Assembly (NCBI GenBank): GCA_003149565.1 | Contig: QCWH01000038.1 | Coordinates: forward strand, 1 to 40,488 | Direction of reading: 5' to 3' | Length of the DNA: 40,488 nucleotides | Source of the DNA: Marivita sp. XM-24bin2 | Lineage (GTDB): Bacteria > Pseudomonadota > Alphaproteobacteria > Rhodobacterales > Rhodobacteraceae | Position numbers and translations under genes: made by a program | Shown: one piece after another, positions 17,048-25,950 of the stretch | Position numbering within the stretch: position 1 is the stretch's first letter | Layout: each line of letters starts with the position of its first letter | The notes under the pieces: model-generated | Databases searched by the model: none | What the model was told of the DNA's origin: nothing | Seen by the model: only the letters and a program-made list of their open reading frames with translations

Positions 17048-18706
17048 TCAGGACTTTACTTTCAGCGCGAGGCATGGCTGCCACGGCCCAAGATGCAATT
17101 TACCATCCGCCTGCGGTCCGGCACTCCCCAATTCCAGACCGATCTGCGTCCATGAACCTTCCGGGACTGCCATCGTGGCCGGCTGGTCGCTTAGATTGAA
17201 GGCGCAGAATATGGTTGTTCCCTCAAAGCTGCGGGTGAAATGCACAATCGTATCCGTGCTCTTCACACCGTCATGATCGCCGCGCGCCAACGCAGGCTGT
17301 GCATGACGGAACGCAATCGCGCGGCGGTAATGGTGCAGTATCGCCGCCGGGTCATCCTCTTGATGGGACACGGTGCGGCTCAGGTGTTCGTGGCTCACCG
17401 GCAGCCAAGGCTGGCCGGATGTGAAGCCGCCATTCTGGTTCGACGGCTCCCACACCATCGGTGTGCGGCAGCCATCGCGTCCCTTGTATTCGGGCCAGAA
17501 CTCGATGCCGTAGGGATCTTGCAGATCCTCAAAGCCAACCTCCGCTTCGGGCAGGCCAAGCTCTTCGCCTTGGTAAAGGCAGACAGACCCGCGCAGACAC
17601 ATCATCAGCGTCGCGAACAACCGTTGTGCAGCCGGGGACAAGTTCCAGCGCGAGGCATGGCGCGTCACGTCGTGGTTGGAAAACGCCCAGCAAGCCCAGC
17701 CGTCAGCGGCAACCTCATCCACATGCCCAAGCACTTCGACAAAGCGATCAGCTGTGGGTTCGACACCCGAGAGGAAATCAAACGCATAGCACATGTGCAC
17801 GCGGTTCTCGCCCTTGGTGTACTCGCCCATGATCTCAAGCCCGCGCTGCGCGTCGCCGACCTCACCCACTGAGGTTGTGGCCTCGTATTCGTCCAACAGC
17901 GCACGGAACCGTTCGAGAAAGGCAAGGTTCTCGGGTTGGTTTTTGGAGTAGAGATGTTCCTGATGGTTATACGGGTTCACCGACGGCGCGATATTCGCGT
18001 TACGTTTTTCCTTGGGTAGACCCGGATTGCTGCGCAGTTCCTTGTCATGGAAATAGAAGTTGATCGTGTCGAGGCGAAAGCCATCGACGCCGCGATCCAG
18101 CCAGAACCGCGTCACGTCAAGAAGCGCTTGCTGGACATCCTCATTGTGGAAGTTCAGGTCCGGCTGCGAGGTCAGGAAGTTGTGCAGGTAATATTGCTCG
18201 CGCCGAGAATCCCACTGCCACGCCGATCCTCCGAAAATCGACAGCCAGTTGTTGGGCGGCGTGCCGTCGTCCTTAGGGTCCGACCAGACATACCAATCCG
18301 CTTTCTCGTTGTCGCGGTTCGACCGGCTAAGCTGAAACCACGGATGCTGGTCCGAGGTGTGAGAGAGAACGAGGTCGATCATCACCCGGATGCCCAACCG
18401 GTGCGCGGTCTGCACCAACACATCGAAATCCGCCAGCGAGCCGAACATTGGATCGACGTCGCAATAGTCGCTGACGTCGTAGCCGAAATCCTTCATCGGC
18501 GAGGTGAAGAAAGGGCTGATCCAGATGGCGTCCACGCCCAATGAGGCTACGTATGGCAGCCGGTTTGCGATCCCCAGCAGGTCGCCGATGCCGTCACCGT
18601 TGCTGTCCTGAAAGCTGCGCGGGTAGATCTGGTAGATCACCGCTCCGCGCCACCATTCCTTGTCTACAGCTGTGTTGTCTGCGGCCAGAGTGTTTGCCAC
18701 GTTCAT
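17048..18706 (-). CDS. aglA: Alpha-glucosidase, GH13 family
   Basis: A 552-residue cytoplasmic glycoside hydrolase that cleaves imported alpha-glucosides such as sucrose, maltose or trehalose. The GH13 regions are intact: DLVLSHTSDQHPWF (region I), GFRLDTINFY with nucleophile Asp213 (II), VGEVGD with the acid/base Glu282 (III) and FSNHDVTR with Asp346 (IV). The N-terminal WWRGAVIYQIYPRSFQDSNG and the calcium-type loop DSNGDGIGDLLG are typical of the oligo-1,6-glucosidase/AglA branch. No signal peptide is present, consistent with import of intact disaccharide. It sits between aglG and aglK as in Sinorhizobium. AGGAAAACAGGACG upstream serves as ribosome-binding site. Confidence 0.95.
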   Translation of the reverse strand: MNVANTLAADNTAVDKEWWRGAVIYQIYPRSFQDSNGDGIGDLLGIANRLPYVASLGVDAIWISPFFTSPMKDFGYDVSDYCDVDPMFGSLADFDVLVQTAHRLGIRVMIDLVLSHTSDQHPWFQLSRSNRDNEKADWYVWSDPKDDGTPPNNWLSIFGGSAWQWDSRREQYYLHNFLTSQPDLNFHNEDVQQALLDVTRFWLDRGVDGFRLDTINFYFHDKELRSNPGLPKEKRNANIAPSVNPYNHQEHLYSKNQPENLAFLERFRALLDEYEATTSVGEVGDAQRGLEIMGEYTKGENRVHMCYAFDFLSGVEPTADRFVEVLGHVDEVAADGWACWAFSNHDVTRHASRWNLSPAAQRLFATLMMCLRGSVCLYQGEELGLPEAEVGFEDLQDPYGIEFWPEYKGRDGCRTPMVWEPSNQNGGFTSGQPWLPVSHEHLSRTVSHQEDDPAAILHHYRRAIAFRHAQPALARGDHDGVKSTDTIVHFTRSFEGTTIFCAFNLSDQPATMAVPEGSWTQIGLELGSAGPQADGKLHLGPWQPCLALKVKS

Positions 18707-18778
18707 CGTCCTGTTTTCCTTGCATACGCACCCGCGGATGCGTTGTGAGAGTTGGCCCCGCCAGACTGGCAGGATGCG

Positions 18779-19936
18779 TTATTTTACTGATCCGGCCAAC
18801 AGGCCGCGCACGAGGTATTTTTGCATCGCGAAGAACACAAGAAGCGGCACCGCGATGGATACAAAAGCTGCCGTGGCAAGGATTTCCCAGTTGCCGCCAC
18901 GTGTGCCCAGAAGTTCTACGATCTGGTTGGTCATGACCGTGGTTTGCCCGGTCGCGTCGATCAGAAACACCTTGGCCACAAGCAGGTCATTCCATGTCCA
19001 CAGGAACTGGAAGATCGCAAAGCTGGCAAGCGCCGGGAAGGACAGCGGCAGGATGATCTTGGTGAAAATCTGGAACTCTGTCGCACCATCGACTCGGGCG
19101 TTTTCGATGATGTCCCGTGGCAGACCGACCATGTAGTTGCGCAAGAGATAGATCGCTAAGGGCAACCCGAACCCGGTATGGGCCAGCCATGTGCCAAGGT
19201 AGCCTTTTCCAATGCCAATGCCGAGATGCAGCTTCAGAAGCGGGATCAGCGCCAGTTGCAACGGCACGACAAGCAGGCCCACAACGATAGCGATCAAAAG
19301 CGCCCTGCCCGCAAAATCCATCCACGCCAGCGCATAGGCCGCGAAGGCGGCCACCACGATGGGGATGATGGTGGCGGGGATCGTAACGGTCAGCGTGTTG
19401 AAGAACGCCTTGGCCATGCTGTCGGTCGCGTTGCCTGACAGCAGAACCTGCTCGTAGTTTTCGAGCGTGAAATCTGGTGGGAGCTCGGCGGTCACAAAGA
19501 CGCGCTGACCGCGCCGACCTTCCATCTCAACCGGACTTTCCAGGCGATATTCACCGCTGGCTTCGACGGTCAGCGATTCACCGTCTCGGAGCTCAGCCGT
19601 ATCGCCAGGAGCATAGGCACCGATGTCACGCGACGAGGTACCCCAGGACGACATGTCAATCTCGTCGGGCAGGTCTTCCCCGGTGAAAAGATTGCCTTCG
19701 ATCACGTAGACGCCATCCACAAGCCGTTGCTCGTCGGGCGCAGCGGTGCGCAGTGTCAGGCTTTGCTCCGTCGGGAACAGCGCCTTCCACCAGCCCGATG
19801 TAGCGATCTGATCTGCCGTGCGGAAAGACGACACAAACAGACCAACCGTCGGGAAAAGCCACAGTGCCACAAGAGCCGCGACCGAGATATGAACCGCCCA
19901 TGTGAGAGAGGATTTAGTACCAGCGATGTTGTCCAT
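18779..19936 (-). CDS. aglG: Alpha-glucoside ABC transporter permease AglG
   Basis: A 385-residue inner-membrane permease of the MalG type. A first membrane helix (about 12-36) is followed by a long hydrophilic, presumably periplasmic, segment of about 120 residues (to about 160, rich in acidic residues: DGVYVIEGNLFTGEDLPDEI). Five further helices then form the core. The EAA loop that docks on the ATPase is ENARVDGATEFQIFTKIILP, with the conserved G and ILP. The large extra segment explains why AglG is about 100 residues longer than ordinary MalG-type permeases; the length agrees with the AglG family. It follows aglF by 14 bp and precedes aglA by 72 bp. Confidence 0.93.
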   Translation of the reverse strand: MDNIAGTKSSLTWAVHISVAALVALWLFPTVGLFVSSFRTADQIATSGWWKALFPTEQSLTLRTAAPDEQRLVDGVYVIEGNLFTGEDLPDEIDMSSWGTSSRDIGAYAPGDTAELRDGESLTVEASGEYRLESPVEMEGRRGQRVFVTAELPPDFTLENYEQVLLSGNATDSMAKAFFNTLTVTIPATIIPIVVAAFAAYALAWMDFAGRALLIAIVVGLLVVPLQLALIPLLKLHLGIGIGKGYLGTWLAHTGFGLPLAIYLLRNYMVGLPRDIIENARVDGATEFQIFTKIILPLSFPALASFAIFQFLWTWNDLLVAKVFLIDATGQTTVMTNQIVELLGTRGGNWEILATAAFVSIAVPLLVFFAMQKYLVRGLLAGSVK

Positions 19937-19950
19937 TGTCCCTGTCTCCC

Positions 19951-20970
19951 TCAGCGCATTTCATTGCGCGCGTTGCGCACGTTCCAGTAGAGGATCGGCG
20001 TTACCAGCAGCATGATGATCATCGCGCTGGCCGAGCCCACGCCCCAATCCCGGGCGACGAACAACTGGTTGAACATGTAATTGGCCAGAACCTGCGTGCC
20101 CCATTGGCCATTGGTCATGGCAAACACGATGTCGAAGACCTTGAGGACCACCAAAGTGATCGTCGTCCAGACCACAACGATGGTGCCCGCGATCTGTGGC
20201 ATCTTGATCTTGAAGAAAATCTGGAATGGGTTGGCCCCATCCACGATGGCGGCCTCGATGGTCTCTTCAGGGATGCCGCGCAGGGCGGCGGACAGGATCA
20301 CCATGGCAAACCCCGTCTGAATCCAGATCAGCACGATCATCAGCAGGAAACTGTTCCAGAACGGTGTGGTCAGCCACTGCTGCGGGTCATTGCCCGTCAG
20401 CCAGACATAAACCGCATTCAGCACGCCGATCTGTTCCGTGCCCGGCGGGCGCGCATCATAGACCAGCTTCCAGATGACAGCCGCACCGACAAAAGAAATC
20501 GCCATCGGCATGAAAATCAGAGACTTCGCGATATTGCCCCAACTGATCCGGTCGGTGAGCTGTGCCGCCAGAAGCCCGAAGGCGGTCGACATGGCGGGCA
20601 CCACGATCAGCCAGAACATGTTGTTGACAAGCGCTTCCCAGAATTTGGGATCGCCTGACATCTGCACGTAATTGGCAAGACCCACGAAGTTATACACCGT
20701 CGTGCCGTCGGACAGTGTCTCGCGTTCGGTCAACGACAGACGGATTGTCTCGAAAACCGGATAGGCAAGGTAGAGCCCAAGCGCCAGGATCGCCGGCAGA
20801 AGAAACAGCCAGGGACGGATCAGGTTGGCGCGGTTGATGTTACGGCCCGCGTTGGGGCCTTTGGCAGGAAACAGAACCTTGTCGAGAAACTGATTGGAAA
20901 AATAAAAGTAACTCAGACAGCCGCCAACACCGATGGCAATGGTCAACAGACCTTGAATTGCGGGATTCAT
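19951..20970 (-). CDS. aglF: Alpha-glucoside ABC transporter permease AglF
   Basis: A 339-residue inner-membrane permease of the MalF type. A short N-terminal helix (MNPAIQGLLTIAIGVGGCLS) precedes a 40-residue loop and the main membrane domain starting about residue 55 (RPWLFLLPAILALGLYLAY). The EAA loop is EAAIVDGANPFQIFFKIKMP near residues 236-255. I place the start at the ATG at 20968-20970 because GGGAGG lies upstream. A longer open frame to 21090 would run back through the hairpin after aglE. It is separated from aglE by 135 bp containing that hairpin, and from aglG by 14 bp. Confidence 0.93.
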   Translation of the reverse strand: MNPAIQGLLTIAIGVGGCLSYFYFSNQFLDKVLFPAKGPNAGRNINRANLIRPWLFLLPAILALGLYLAYPVFETIRLSLTERETLSDGTTVYNFVGLANYVQMSGDPKFWEALVNNMFWLIVVPAMSTAFGLLAAQLTDRISWGNIAKSLIFMPMAISFVGAAVIWKLVYDARPPGTEQIGVLNAVYVWLTGNDPQQWLTTPFWNSFLLMIVLIWIQTGFAMVILSAALRGIPEETIEAAIVDGANPFQIFFKIKMPQIAGTIVVVWTTITLVVLKVFDIVFAMTNGQWGTQVLANYMFNQLFVARDWGVGSASAMIIMLLVTPILYWNVRNARNEMR

Positions 20971-21059
20971 CTGTCCCTCCCAAACATGAGTGATGATCCA
21001 GTGTGTGCCACTGGCAGTCCCTTGAACGGGTCTTCTTGGCTTTGCAGCTTTGTAGGTAC

Positions 21060-21085
21060 GGACTGCGCGATCCCCCGCGCAGTCC
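21060..21085. promoter_or_regulatory. 10-bp stem-loop in the aglE-aglF intergenic region
   Basis: GGACTGCGCG-ATCCCC-CGCGCAGTCC is a perfect hairpin about 20 bases after the aglE stop codon. On the minus (transcribed) strand it lacks a T-run, so it more likely protects the aglE mRNA 3' end or causes partial attenuation, giving more binding protein than permease. TGCATTTTTGCAAAA sits beside it at 21086-21100. Confidence 0.6.
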
Positions 21086-21105
21086 TGCATTTTTGCAAAA
21101 CGGCC

Positions 21106-22374
21106 TTACTTCAGCGCATCCCAGCTGTCTTGGATTTCGCTCGCGACTGCTTCTGCGTCTTTGCCACCCGCATAGTCCACCATTCCGGTCCAGAACGTAC
21201 CGGCGCCAACACCACCAGGCATCAGGTCGGACGCGTCAAAGCGGAAGGTCGTGGCGTCCAAGAGGATCTGGTTCATATTGGCTGCCGCTTCGGTCGAGAA
21301 CTTCGACAGATCGACGCCTTTGTGCGGCGTCAGGAAGCCACCGTTCGCCATCCAGATCTCGTGCGCTTCGGGTGTCTGGAGATACGCAATCAGATCATGT
21401 GCGGCCTGATTTTCGTTTGTGATCGCCCAGAGTGTGCCTGCGCCCAGAACCGGAGCACCCAGATCCTTGCCCTCATAGGCCGGGAAATAGAAGAAGTCCG
21501 CATCGAGACCCACTTCGGTGCCTTCCGGGAAAAAGGCCGGGATGAAAGACGCCTGACGGTGCATGTAGCACTGCGGCGGCGCCTCAAAGAGACCCTTCGG
21601 GCTGTCGCGGAAATCGGTCGACGCGACGGCACCGGCACCACCGGCGACGTAGTCGTCATTGCGGGCAAAGGCCCCAAACTCTTCGATCGCTGCAACCACA
21701 CGCGGATCGTCGAACGGCATCTCGTTGGACACCCAGGCGTCATAAACCTCGGGAGGTTGCGTGCGCAGCATCATGTCCTCGACCCAGTCCGTCGCCGGCC
21801 AGCCAGTGGCACCGCCAGACCCAAGACCGATGCACCACGGCGTTTCGCCATCGGCGACGATTTGATCAGTCAGCGCCTTAAGCTCTTCCATGGTGGTCGG
21901 AACCTCGTAGCCCGCATCCTCGAAGTTCTCGGGCGAATACCAGACCAGCGATTTCACATCGACCTTGTAGAAAAAGCCGTAGAGGTCCTCTTCACCGTCG
22001 GGACCTTCATAGGTGCCCAGATCAACCCAGGACTGACCTGCAGCATAGTTGTCGCGAATCCAATCAGCCGTGCCATCCTTGAGCGGGGTAAGGAAACCGC
22101 GTGCAGCCATGTCGGACGCCAGACCCGGCTGAGGGAACACCGCAACGTTTGGCGCAGAGCCTGCTTCGGCATCGACGACGATCTGCTGTTCAAAACTGTC
22201 AGAGCCTACGTAGCTGACATTGTGACCGGACTTCTCGGCAAAATCCGACAGAACTGCCTCGACCAACTCCTGGTCCGGGCCAAGCCATGGGCCGAATACG
22301 GTGACATCTTCAGCGAATGCCGCGCTGGAGCACAGCGCCGCAATGGCCACACTCGATGTGAGTGTCTTTTTCAT
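21106..22374 (-). CDS. aglE: Alpha-glucoside ABC transporter periplasmic binding protein
   Basis: A 422-residue extracellular solute-binding protein that captures alpha-glucosides in the periplasm. The N-terminal MKKTLTSSVAIAALCSSAAF followed by AED is a Sec signal peptide with predicted cleavage after AFA. The mature part shows the family-1 binding-protein pattern: FAEKSGHNVSYVG, then APNVAVFPQPGLASDMAARG. Aromatics in YFPAYEGKDLGAPVLGAGTLWAITN and PHKGVDLSKF are typical of sugar-binding proteins. It is the first gene of the operon, divergent from aglR. GGGAGG lies before the start, and the operator TCCAAAGCGCTTTGGA lies 57 bp upstream. Confidence 0.95.
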   Translation of the reverse strand: MKKTLTSSVAIAALCSSAAFAEDVTVFGPWLGPDQELVEAVLSDFAEKSGHNVSYVGSDSFEQQIVVDAEAGSAPNVAVFPQPGLASDMAARGFLTPLKDGTADWIRDNYAAGQSWVDLGTYEGPDGEEDLYGFFYKVDVKSLVWYSPENFEDAGYEVPTTMEELKALTDQIVADGETPWCIGLGSGGATGWPATDWVEDMMLRTQPPEVYDAWVSNEMPFDDPRVVAAIEEFGAFARNDDYVAGGAGAVASTDFRDSPKGLFEAPPQCYMHRQASFIPAFFPEGTEVGLDADFFYFPAYEGKDLGAPVLGAGTLWAITNENQAAHDLIAYLQTPEAHEIWMANGGFLTPHKGVDLSKFSTEAAANMNQILLDATTFRFDASDLMPGGVGAGTFWTGMVDYAGGKDAEAVASEIQDSWDALK

Positions 22375-22430
22375 GAGGTACCTCCCAAGTTGCGCATGTG
22401 AGCGCTTAACTCATCCTCGCCCGGAATCAC

Positions 22431-22446
22431 TCCAAAGCGCTTTGGA
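22431..22446. promoter_or_regulatory. Predicted AglR operator 1 (aglE side)
   Basis: TCCAAAGCGCTTTGGA is a perfect 16-bp palindrome with the central CG of LacI-family operators. It lies 30 bp downstream of a TTGACA (minus strand, 22476-22481), about where aglE transcription would start. Confidence 0.8.
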
Positions 22447-22592
22447 TATTTGAAACTCCTCGATTTGATAGCGCCTGTCAATCCAGTGCAGATGCAGAAA
22501 AAATCAATAGTTATGCTGCTTTGCAGAATTCCTACGCGCACCAAGGGGCTTTGCATGTCGCCGTGTTTAGGTCTAACCTGGCACTCACAATT

Positions 22593-22604
22593 CAAAGCGC
22601 TTTG
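22593..22604. promoter_or_regulatory. Predicted AglR operator 2 (aglR side)
   Basis: CAAAGCGCTTTG repeats the core of operator 1, centre to centre 160 bp away. It ends 10 bp before the aglR start codon, touching its ribosome-binding site, so AglR could repress its own gene and loop between the sites. A weaker AGCGCT core at 22401-22406 could be a third site. Confidence 0.78.
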
Positions 22605-22614
22605 GAAGTATGCC

Positions 22615-23640
22615 ATGAATCTTAAACAACTTTCGGAATATCTGAACCTGTCCCAGACTACGGTGAGCCGGGCTCTGAACGGATATCCCGAGGTCAATGA
22701 AAACACACGCACACGCGTATTGAAAGCGGCGCAGGACCTCAATTATCGCCCCAACACACGGGCCAAGGGTTTGGCCACTGGTCGCGCACTGGCGATTGGT
22801 CATGTGATTCCGGTCTCCAACCAGCATGAAATGGTCAATCCGGTCTTTGGAGATTTCATCGCGGGCGCAGGGGCCGCATATGCGCGCGCAGGCTACGACA
22901 TGATGCTGACCCTGGTGCCTGACCAGGAAGAGGTCCGTGCCTATCAGGACATCAAGGCACGTGGAACGGTAGACGGGATCATCGTGCACGGTCCGATCAT
23001 CAATGACGAACGCATTTCGCTGCTGTCGCGGATTGGCCTGCCCTTTGTTGTGCATGGGCGATCCACGGATGTGAACCTGCCCTATTCCTGGATCGACGTG
23101 AACAATCGCGGTGCGTTCGAACGCGGCACCCAATTCCTGATTGAACTGGGACACCGCAAAATCGCTCTTTTGAACGGGCTTGAGCACATGGATTTCGCCT
23201 TCCGCCGCCGCAAAGGCTATGAGAACGCCTTGCGTAATCACGGTGTCTCTATTGATCCGCGCCTGATGCGAAGCGAAGAAATGACCGAGGTCTACGGCTA
23301 CCGTGCAGCAAAGGAGATGTTGTCACGCTCCGATGCGCCCACGGCCTTTGTCTGCTCGTCCATCATCACGGCGATCGGCGTGCGTCGTGCCGTGCATGAG
23401 GCGGGTTTGGTGCTGGCGCGGGATGTGTCGATCATCACGCATGACGATGCGCTGAGTTATCTCGAAAACGGCGATGACGTACCGATCTTTACCGCGTTGC
23501 GCTCGTCTGTGTGGTATGCTGGCACTGAAGCCGCCGAAATGCTGCTGTCGCTTATCTCGCTCCCATCTCACGCACCCAAGACCCGCCTTCTTGAAGCAGA
23601 ACTGATTATCGGCCGGTCCACCGGACCCGCCGCAACCTGA
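22615..23640 (+). CDS. aglR: LacI-family repressor of the agl genes
   Basis: A 341-residue LacI-family regulator. The N-terminal helix-turn-helix is MNLKQLSEYLNLSQTTVSRA with the hinge helix PEVNENTRTRVLKAAQDLNY. The periplasmic-binding-protein-like sugar domain follows (about 60-341), with VNNRGAFERGTQFLIELGHRKIALLN. I chose the ATG at 22615 because it puts the helix-turn-helix at the very N-terminus with GGAAG 7 bases upstream; a longer frame from 22450 would run through the operators. It is divergent from aglE and followed 11 bases later by the GH1 gene. The inducer is expected to be an alpha-glucoside, by analogy with Sinorhizobium AglR. Confidence 0.94.
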   Translation: MNLKQLSEYLNLSQTTVSRALNGYPEVNENTRTRVLKAAQDLNYRPNTRAKGLATGRALAIGHVIPVSNQHEMVNPVFGDFIAGAGAAYARAGYDMMLTLVPDQEEVRAYQDIKARGTVDGIIVHGPIINDERISLLSRIGLPFVVHGRSTDVNLPYSWIDVNNRGAFERGTQFLIELGHRKIALLNGLEHMDFAFRRRKGYENALRNHGVSIDPRLMRSEEMTEVYGYRAAKEMLSRSDAPTAFVCSSIITAIGVRRAVHEAGLVLARDVSIITHDDALSYLENGDDVPIFTALRSSVWYAGTEAAEMLLSLISLPSHAPKTRLLEAELIIGRSTGPAAT

Positions 23641-23651
23641 AGGACATGTCC

Positions 23652-24980
23652 ATGCTGACGTTCAAACGACAGGATTTCCCTGCAGATTTCCTGTTTGGCA
23701 CCGCAACATCAAGCTATCAGATCGAAGGCCACGCGTTCGGCGGCGCAGGCAAGACACACTGGGACACCTTTGCCGCCACACCAGGCAATGTCGTCCGCGC
23801 CGAGAACGGCGACCGCGCCTGTGACCATTATCACCGGTTCGAGGAAGACCTGGATCTGGTGAAGGCTGCGGGGCTGGATGCCTATCGTTTTTCGACAAGT
23901 TGGGCACGAGTTATGCCCGAGGGTCGCGGCGCGCCCAACCTTGAAGGGTTGGATTTCTATGATCGCCTGACTGACGCGATGCTCGAGCGCGGGTTGAAAC
24001 CCTGCGCCACGCTTTATCACTGGGAACTCCCCGTCGCGCTGGCCGATCTGGGCGGCTGGCGCAACCCGGACCTGCCGAAGTGGTTCGCCGATTTCGCCGA
24101 GGTGATCATGGGCCGGATCGGCGACCGGATGTACTCGGTCGCGCCGATCAACGAGCCGTGGTGCGTCAGTTGGCTGTCGCATTTCCTGGGTCACCAGGCA
24201 CCCGGCCTGCGCGACATCCGAGCTACGGCGCATGCGATGCATCACGTCCTTGTGGCGCATGGTCACGCAATCCAGGCGATGCGTGCTTTGGGGATCCGGA
24301 ACCTCGGCGGCGTGTTCAACATGGAATGGGCGACGCCAGCCGATGACAGCGCCGCCGCGCAGGAGGTTGCCGCGCTCTATGACGGCTATTACAATCGCTT
24401 CTTCTTGTCCGGCGTCTTCAAGGGCGCGTATCCGGCCAACGTGATGGAGGGGCTCGGCCCCCACATGCCGAAGAACTGGCAGGATGATTTCCCGGTGATC
24501 CAGAGCCCGCTCGATTGGTGCGGGATCAACTATTACACCCGCAAGATCATCGCGCCGAACGATGGTGCGTGGCCCAGCCACCACGAGGTCGAGGGCCCGC
24601 TTCCCAAGACCTTCTTGAATTGGGAGATCTATCCTGAGGGCCTCTACAACTTTCTCACCCGCACCGCGCGCGAGTACACCGGGGATTTGCCGCTTTATGT
24701 CACCGAAAACGGGATGGCCGCACCTGACGTGATCGAAAATGGCGTGGTCGAAGACCCGCACCGCATCGACTATCTCAACCAACATGTCGCCGCCGTTCAA
24801 CGCGCGATAGCTGATGGCGCCCCGGTAAAAGGCTATTTCATCTGGTCGTTGATGGACAATTACGAATGGGCATTGGGCTACGAAAAGCGGTTTGGTCTGG
24901 TCCATGTTGATTTCGACACACTGGACCGCACGCCGAAATCCTCCTATCACGCGCTGAAATCCGCGTTGACCGGGACCTGA
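23652..24980 (+). CDS. bglA: Beta-glucosidase, GH1 family
   Basis: A 442-residue cytoplasmic retaining glycosidase that hydrolyses beta-glucosides and probably related beta-glycosides. The GH1 fold is clear from FPADFLFGTATSSYQIEG. The acid/base motif is INEPW (Glu168) and the nucleophile motif VTENG (Glu352). WSLMDNYEWALGYEKRFGLV is the C-terminal aglycone signature. An upstream ATG at 23646 is only one base from the ribosome-binding site AAGGA, so the ATG at 23652, seven bases away, is preferred. It lies between aglR and glk in a compact plus-strand unit, so it is likely controlled with them. No signal peptide, so its substrate must be imported, perhaps by the Agl transporter. Confidence 0.95.
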   Translation: MLTFKRQDFPADFLFGTATSSYQIEGHAFGGAGKTHWDTFAATPGNVVRAENGDRACDHYHRFEEDLDLVKAAGLDAYRFSTSWARVMPEGRGAPNLEGLDFYDRLTDAMLERGLKPCATLYHWELPVALADLGGWRNPDLPKWFADFAEVIMGRIGDRMYSVAPINEPWCVSWLSHFLGHQAPGLRDIRATAHAMHHVLVAHGHAIQAMRALGIRNLGGVFNMEWATPADDSAAAQEVAALYDGYYNRFFLSGVFKGAYPANVMEGLGPHMPKNWQDDFPVIQSPLDWCGINYYTRKIIAPNDGAWPSHHEVEGPLPKTFLNWEIYPEGLYNFLTRTAREYTGDLPLYVTENGMAAPDVIENGVVEDPHRIDYLNQHVAAVQRAIADGAPVKGYFIWSLMDNYEWALGYEKRFGLVHVDFDTLDRTPKSSYHALKSALTGT

Positions 24981-24981
24981 C

Positions 24982-25950
24982 ATGACCAAGACCACGCACC
25001 TGACCGCCCTTGTCGCCGACCTTGGCGGCACGAACACCCGTGTTGCCCTGACCGATGGGGGCGCTGTACGGACCGAGACCATCAAACGGTTCCGCAACGC
25101 TGAGCACCCCGATTTGCTGTCGGTGCTGCGCGCCTACATGGCGGATCAGACCGTGGTGCCAGATGCGGCTTGCGTTGCGATGGCTGGGCCTGTTCGGGAT
25201 GGCGTCGGTGAGCTGACCAATCTCAGCTGGACCGTTGACCGCGCTTCGGTGGCCAAGGCTACGGGGGCCAAGACGGTTGCCGTACTGAATGACCTGCAAG
25301 CGCAGGGTCATGCGCTCGACCACCTGACGCCAGATGTTTTGCAGACCATTCTGCCCGGCCATCAAGCGGGGGATCACGCCGCGCGGCTGGTGATCGGTGT
25401 TGGCACAGGCATGAACGCGGCGGCGGTCTACCGTCTGGACGAGCGCACTTTGGTGCCGCCGTCTGAGGCGGGTCATGTGTCCCTGCCCGCGCAGAACAGT
25501 GACGAGCTGCGTCTGCTCGACTGGATTGCCAAGAAGCACGGCACGCCCGGTTTCGAAGACGTGCTGTCTGGGCGCGGGTTCGAACGGGTCTATGAATGGC
25601 TCTGCGACGAGGCCGGCGTGGATGCGCCGCTTGACGCGGGTGGCATCATGCAAGCGGTGAACGATGGCTCCAGCAAGATCGCGGAAGAGGCCGCACGGAT
25701 GTTCATCCGCATGATGGGCCGCGCGGCGGGCAATCTGGCGCTCGTGCATCTGCCCTTTGGCGGCATTTACCTGATCGGCGGCGTGGCCCGCCATTTCGCA
25801 CCGCACCTGGAGCGGTTGGGCTTCCGCGAGGCGTTCTACGACAAGGGTCGGTTTTCCGAGTTCATGGAACAGTTCCCGGTGCATCTGGTGGATGACGATT
25901 ACGCCGCCCTGACCGGATCGGCGGCGCACCTGATGGAGCTGATGGGTTAA
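24982..25950 (+). CDS. glk: Glucokinase
   Basis: A 322-residue enzyme that phosphorylates intracellular glucose released by AglA and the GH1 enzyme. The ATP-binding phosphate-1 motif is VADLGGTNTRVAL (11-23). VAMAGPVRDG and LTNLSW follow, and the catalytic-base motif LNDLQAQGHAL puts Asp104 at the active site, close to the E. coli Glk position (Asp100 as recalled). GVGTGMNAA is phosphate-2. The length matches the proteobacterial Glk family (about 321). It begins one base after the bglA stop codon, implying translational coupling, and its stop codon overlaps that of the convergent GH42 gene by 3 bases. Confidence 0.95.
   Translation: MTKTTHLTALVADLGGTNTRVALTDGGAVRTETIKRFRNAEHPDLLSVLRAYMADQTVVPDAACVAMAGPVRDGVGELTNLSWTVDRASVAKATGAKTVAVLNDLQAQGHALDHLTPDVLQTILPGHQAGDHAARLVIGVGTGMNAAAVYRLDERTLVPPSEAGHVSLPAQNSDELRLLDWIAKKHGTPGFEDVLSGRGFERVYEWLCDEAGVDAPLDAGGIMQAVNDGSSKIAEEAARMFIRMMGRAAGNLALVHLPFGGIYLIGGVARHFAPHLERLGFREAFYDKGRFSEFMEQFPVHLVDDDYAALTGSAAHLMELMG

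Noticed and set aside
20953-22401. Long plus-strand open frame antisense to aglE (482 codons)
   Set aside because: It is a GC-driven shadow of aglE, whose signal peptide and binding-protein pattern are unmistakable; the antisense product has no recognisable domain.
22450-22614. Longer N-terminus for AglR from an upstream ATG
   Set aside because: It would put about 55 non-LacI residues before the helix-turn-helix and pass through the operator; the ATG at 22615 fits the family and has a ribosome-binding site.
23709-25097. Minus-strand open frame antisense to the GH1 gene (462 codons)
   Set aside because: Shadow of the GH1 gene, which carries INEPW and VTENG motifs; the opposite product shows no domain.
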